In this document: positions 61,837 through 64,000 of the stretch, in pieces
Numbering within the stretch: position 1 is the first letter of the stretch
Layout of the letters: each line of letters starts with the position of its first letter
NCBI GenBank assembly: GCA_023053685.1
Contig: JALIGW010000010.1
Span: forward strand, 8,222,596 to 8,286,595
Direction of reading: 5' to 3'
Source of the DNA: Diadophis punctatus similis
Lineage: Eukaryota; Chordata; Lepidosauria; Squamata; Dipsadidae
Length of the DNA stretch: 64,000 bases
The notes under the pieces: model-generated
Told to the model about the DNA's origin: nothing
The model's database searches: none
What the model saw: the letters and a program-made list of their open reading frames with translations, nothing else
Translations under genes and position numbers: made by a program

Positions 61837-62790
61837 CTATACATACTGTTACTAAATTGTATTCATGGGATGAGGTGATTATTACCACCAGCAATAAATT
61901 GAAGCAGCAGGTTAAGGTATGTGTTCGGATGAAGGCTGGAGATGGCAGTGTCTTGCAAGGCACTCCTGCTCCTTCTACCACATCTGCCACTGCTGTTATA
62001 AAGGACAAAAAATTATTTTATGAGGAAGATATCATAGACACCAAACCAACCAATGCTTGGTGTAGCTTTAAAATATCTTTATGCTAGGAAATCAGGGTAT
62101 TCTAGTTGTTGGAAAAGTTCTCATTTGAATGAGAAAACTGTGACAATTCTAATGGCAGCAGTTTCTATTAATATTTCATAGATTTTAATGAATACTCCCA
62201 ATATCCATTATGGAAATTTTATTGTGAAAGAGAAACAGAACAGATACAGATACAAGAGATGGTGGGAACCCTATATGTCCTTGACTGGTATATCAGAGGA
62301 AATTTAACCACTAGAGGTGGCTGGAGATACTTTGGTCAATGTTACTATGATTCCTGACTCATATAATAGGACTAATAAGGAGCTTATTCCACATATTCAT
62401 AAATTACTCTATGAGACCTATAAGAATTGGACTAGTGATGATCTGCAACATCAATGGTTTCATAGTTCAGAAATCGTGAATAATGCCATGATGCAGGATC
62501 AAAATAGCACTGGTTAATGCCCAGTGGTGGAAATAACATTTATTACTGTTGTAAAAACAAATGTTTCCAATATATGAATATGTGGAGAGTCGGGTGGTGT
62601 TACCTTGCCAAGTTGGTGCTGGTAATGGAAGTGCAGGATGGGATGCATATATTCACACCAGAACATCACAGGTATTTGTTAAATAATGAAAAAAAGATGA
62701 CTTATTTGAAGCTGAGGATAGATGGTAAACCTTAACCCCCTCATTTACGGGATGGAGATGGGAAATGATGAAAATTACACCAACATTATG
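61837..62790 (+). pseudogene. Putative retroviral env remnant, second part
   Basis: Short open frames 61857-62087, 62317-62517 and 62517-62735, separated by stops and frameshifts. The last has several Cys and Trp residues ('YYCCKNKCF', 'MWRVGWCYLA'), and NxS/T sites occur in the second. No diagnostic Env motif is clear to me, so the call is mainly positional. Confidence 0.35.
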
Positions 62791-62794
62791 GACG

Positions 62795-64000
62795 AAATTT
62801 AGATTTAGATTTTTAGATTTATTATTAGAGTTGGAAGGGACCTTGTAGGTCATCTAGTCCAACCCCCTGCTCAAGCAGGAGTTCCTACACCATTTGAGAC
62901 AGATGGCAGTCCAGTCTCTCCTTGAAGGTCGCAAGTGTTGGGGCTCTCACGACCTCTGTTGGCAAGCTGTTCCACTGGTTGATTGCTCTCACCGTCAGAA
63001 AGTTTCTCCTCACTTCCAGGTTGAATCTCTCCTTGGTCAGCTTCCATCCGTTATTCCTTGTTTGGCTTTCTGGTGCGATAGAGAACAGCCTGACCCCCTC
63101 CTCTCTGTGGCATCCCCTCAAGTATTGAAACACTGCTATCATGTCACCCCTGGTCCTTCTCTTCGCTAGACTGGCCAAGCTCAGTTCCTGCAACCGCTCT
63201 TCGTATGTTTTATTTTCCAGACCCTTTATCATCCTGGTTGCTCTCTTCTGCACTTTCTCTACAGTTTCAATGTCTTTTTTGTAATGTGGTGACCAAAACT
63301 GGATGCAGTACTCTAGGTGTGGTCTGACCAAGGCTTTATAGAGTGGTACTAGTACCTCTCTGGTCCTTGATTGTATCCCTCTATTTATGCAGCTCAGGAC
63401 TGTGTTGGCCTTTTTGGCTGCTGCTGCACACTGCTGGCTCATATTTAGTTGGCTGTCTACCAGGACTCCGAGATCCCTTTTGCAATCGCTGCTATTGAGT
63501 GTGGTTTCGCCCAGTTTGTATGTGTATTTTTGATTCTTCTTGCCTAGGTGCAGAATTTTACTTTTCTCTGTGTTAAATTTCATTTTATTGGTTTGGGCCC
63601 AGTGTTCGAGTCTGTCGAGGTCCCTCTGGATTTTGAGTCTGTCCTCTGGGGTGTTTGCTACTCCCGCCAGCTTGGTGTTATCTGCAAATTTGGTTAGTTC
63701 TCCTGCTATTCCCTCATCTAGGTCATTTATAAAGATATTGAAGAGTACTGGGCCTAGGACGGAACCTTGTGGTACCCCACTGCTTACTTCTCTCCATGTG
63801 GACTTAGAGCCATTGAGGACTACTTGCTGGGTACAGTTGGTCAGCCAATTGTTAATCCATCTGGTTGTGTAGCTGTCTATCCCGCTTTTTTCTAGCTTAT
63901 GAAGGAGTAGGTTGTGGTCTACTTTGTCAAATGCTTTGCTAAAGTCCAGGTATATTATGTCTACTGCATTACGCTGGTCTACTAATTTGGTCACAGTGTT
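62795..64000 (-). pseudogene. CR1 LINE, RT and 3' end, running out of the window
   Basis: On the minus strand from the window edge: 'NAVDIIYLDFSKAFDKVDHN', 'SSGVPQGSVLGPVLFNIFIN', and the catalytic box, which reads FADN instead of FADD (63677-63688). Then 'MKFNTEKSKILHLGKKNQ', 'RDLGVLVDSQLNMSQQCAAA' and the CR1 C-terminus 'NSLPTEVVRAPTLATFKERL…' to the stop at 62885. The 3' UTR has the CR1 'GTTGGAAGGGACCTTGTAGG' signature (in the inverse) and an (AAATCT)n tail near 62796-62820. 369 codons are open and the 5' part lies outside. Confidence 0.92.

Larger units (their letters stand above)
55029..62790 (+). mobile_element. Endogenous retrovirus (class I-like), degraded, with three nested hAT elements
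   Basis: Retroviral protease, RT, a rump of RNase H and integrase, and a putative env region follow each other on the plus strand, interrupted by hAT elements at 55225, 57886 and 60753. RT and integrase C-terminal motifs point to the gamma/epsilon side of the retroviruses. LTRs and gag were not identified. Stops, frameshifts and large internal deletions rule out activity. Confidence 0.7.

Noticed and set aside
1..64000. CRISPR arrays, bacterial operons, tRNA or rRNA genes
   Set aside because: No regularly spaced repeat-spacer structure, cloverleaf gene or rRNA core was seen. The only tandem arrays are microsatellites and minisatellites.

Overview
The window looks like nuclear DNA from a squamate reptile, most likely a snake. 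This is inferred from the mixture of L2-, CR1- and L1-type LINEs, sushi-like and K02A2.6-like Ty3/Gypsy elements, a Ty1/Copia family, an endogenous retrovirus, hAT DNA transposons and abundant purine/pyrimidine microsatellites. There is no bacterial-style gene organisation, and I see no tRNA, rRNA or CRISPR. Nearly everything is mobile DNA in several nested layers. The only host gene sequence I recognise is a broken copy of BPNT2 (IMPAD1) exon 1.

Layout. 1-15312: a Gypsy element (Gypsy-A) whose body holds a second, sushi-ichi-like Gypsy (Gypsy-B). Gypsy-B holds an L2 LINE, and the L2 holds an ORF2-less L1 (14-bp target duplication), a nest four deep. Two solo LTRs with 5-bp duplications and a hAT-like element also sit inside. 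15313-19084: non-coding DNA with minisatellite and microsatellite tracts. 19085-24443: Copia copy 1 on the minus strand, with 331-bp LTRs differing at about five positions, so young. 24444-31624: hAT ends, a small foldback MITE, a truncated L1, hairpins and microsatellites. 31625-38463: a LINE-like element of a type I do not recognise ('element X', copy 1) split by a minus-strand L1. 38464-40027: a CR1 scrap, a minisatellite and unassigned DNA. 40028-52697: BPNT2 exon 1 split by Copia copy 2 (40200-52558), which is itself interrupted by rearranged L2 segments (42014-45566) and by element X copy 2 (48319-51359). 52698-54660: unassigned DNA with an 82-bp minisatellite and inverted repeats. About 55029-62790: a degraded endogenous retrovirus carrying three hAT elements, each with a perfect 8-bp target duplication. 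62795-64000: a CR1 LINE on the minus strand running out of the window.

How the parts relate. Target duplications give a relative order. Gypsy-A and the retrovirus are old and decayed. The Copia copies are recent, and the L2 and element-X insertions inside Copia copy 2 are more recent still. The two Copia copies complement each other: copy 1 has an intact PR-RT-RNase H frame but has lost its integrase, while copy 2 keeps the integrase. Both carry an unusual extra reading frame upstream of gag. Element X carries L1-style target duplications and A-rich tails, so it was probably mobilised by L1 machinery.
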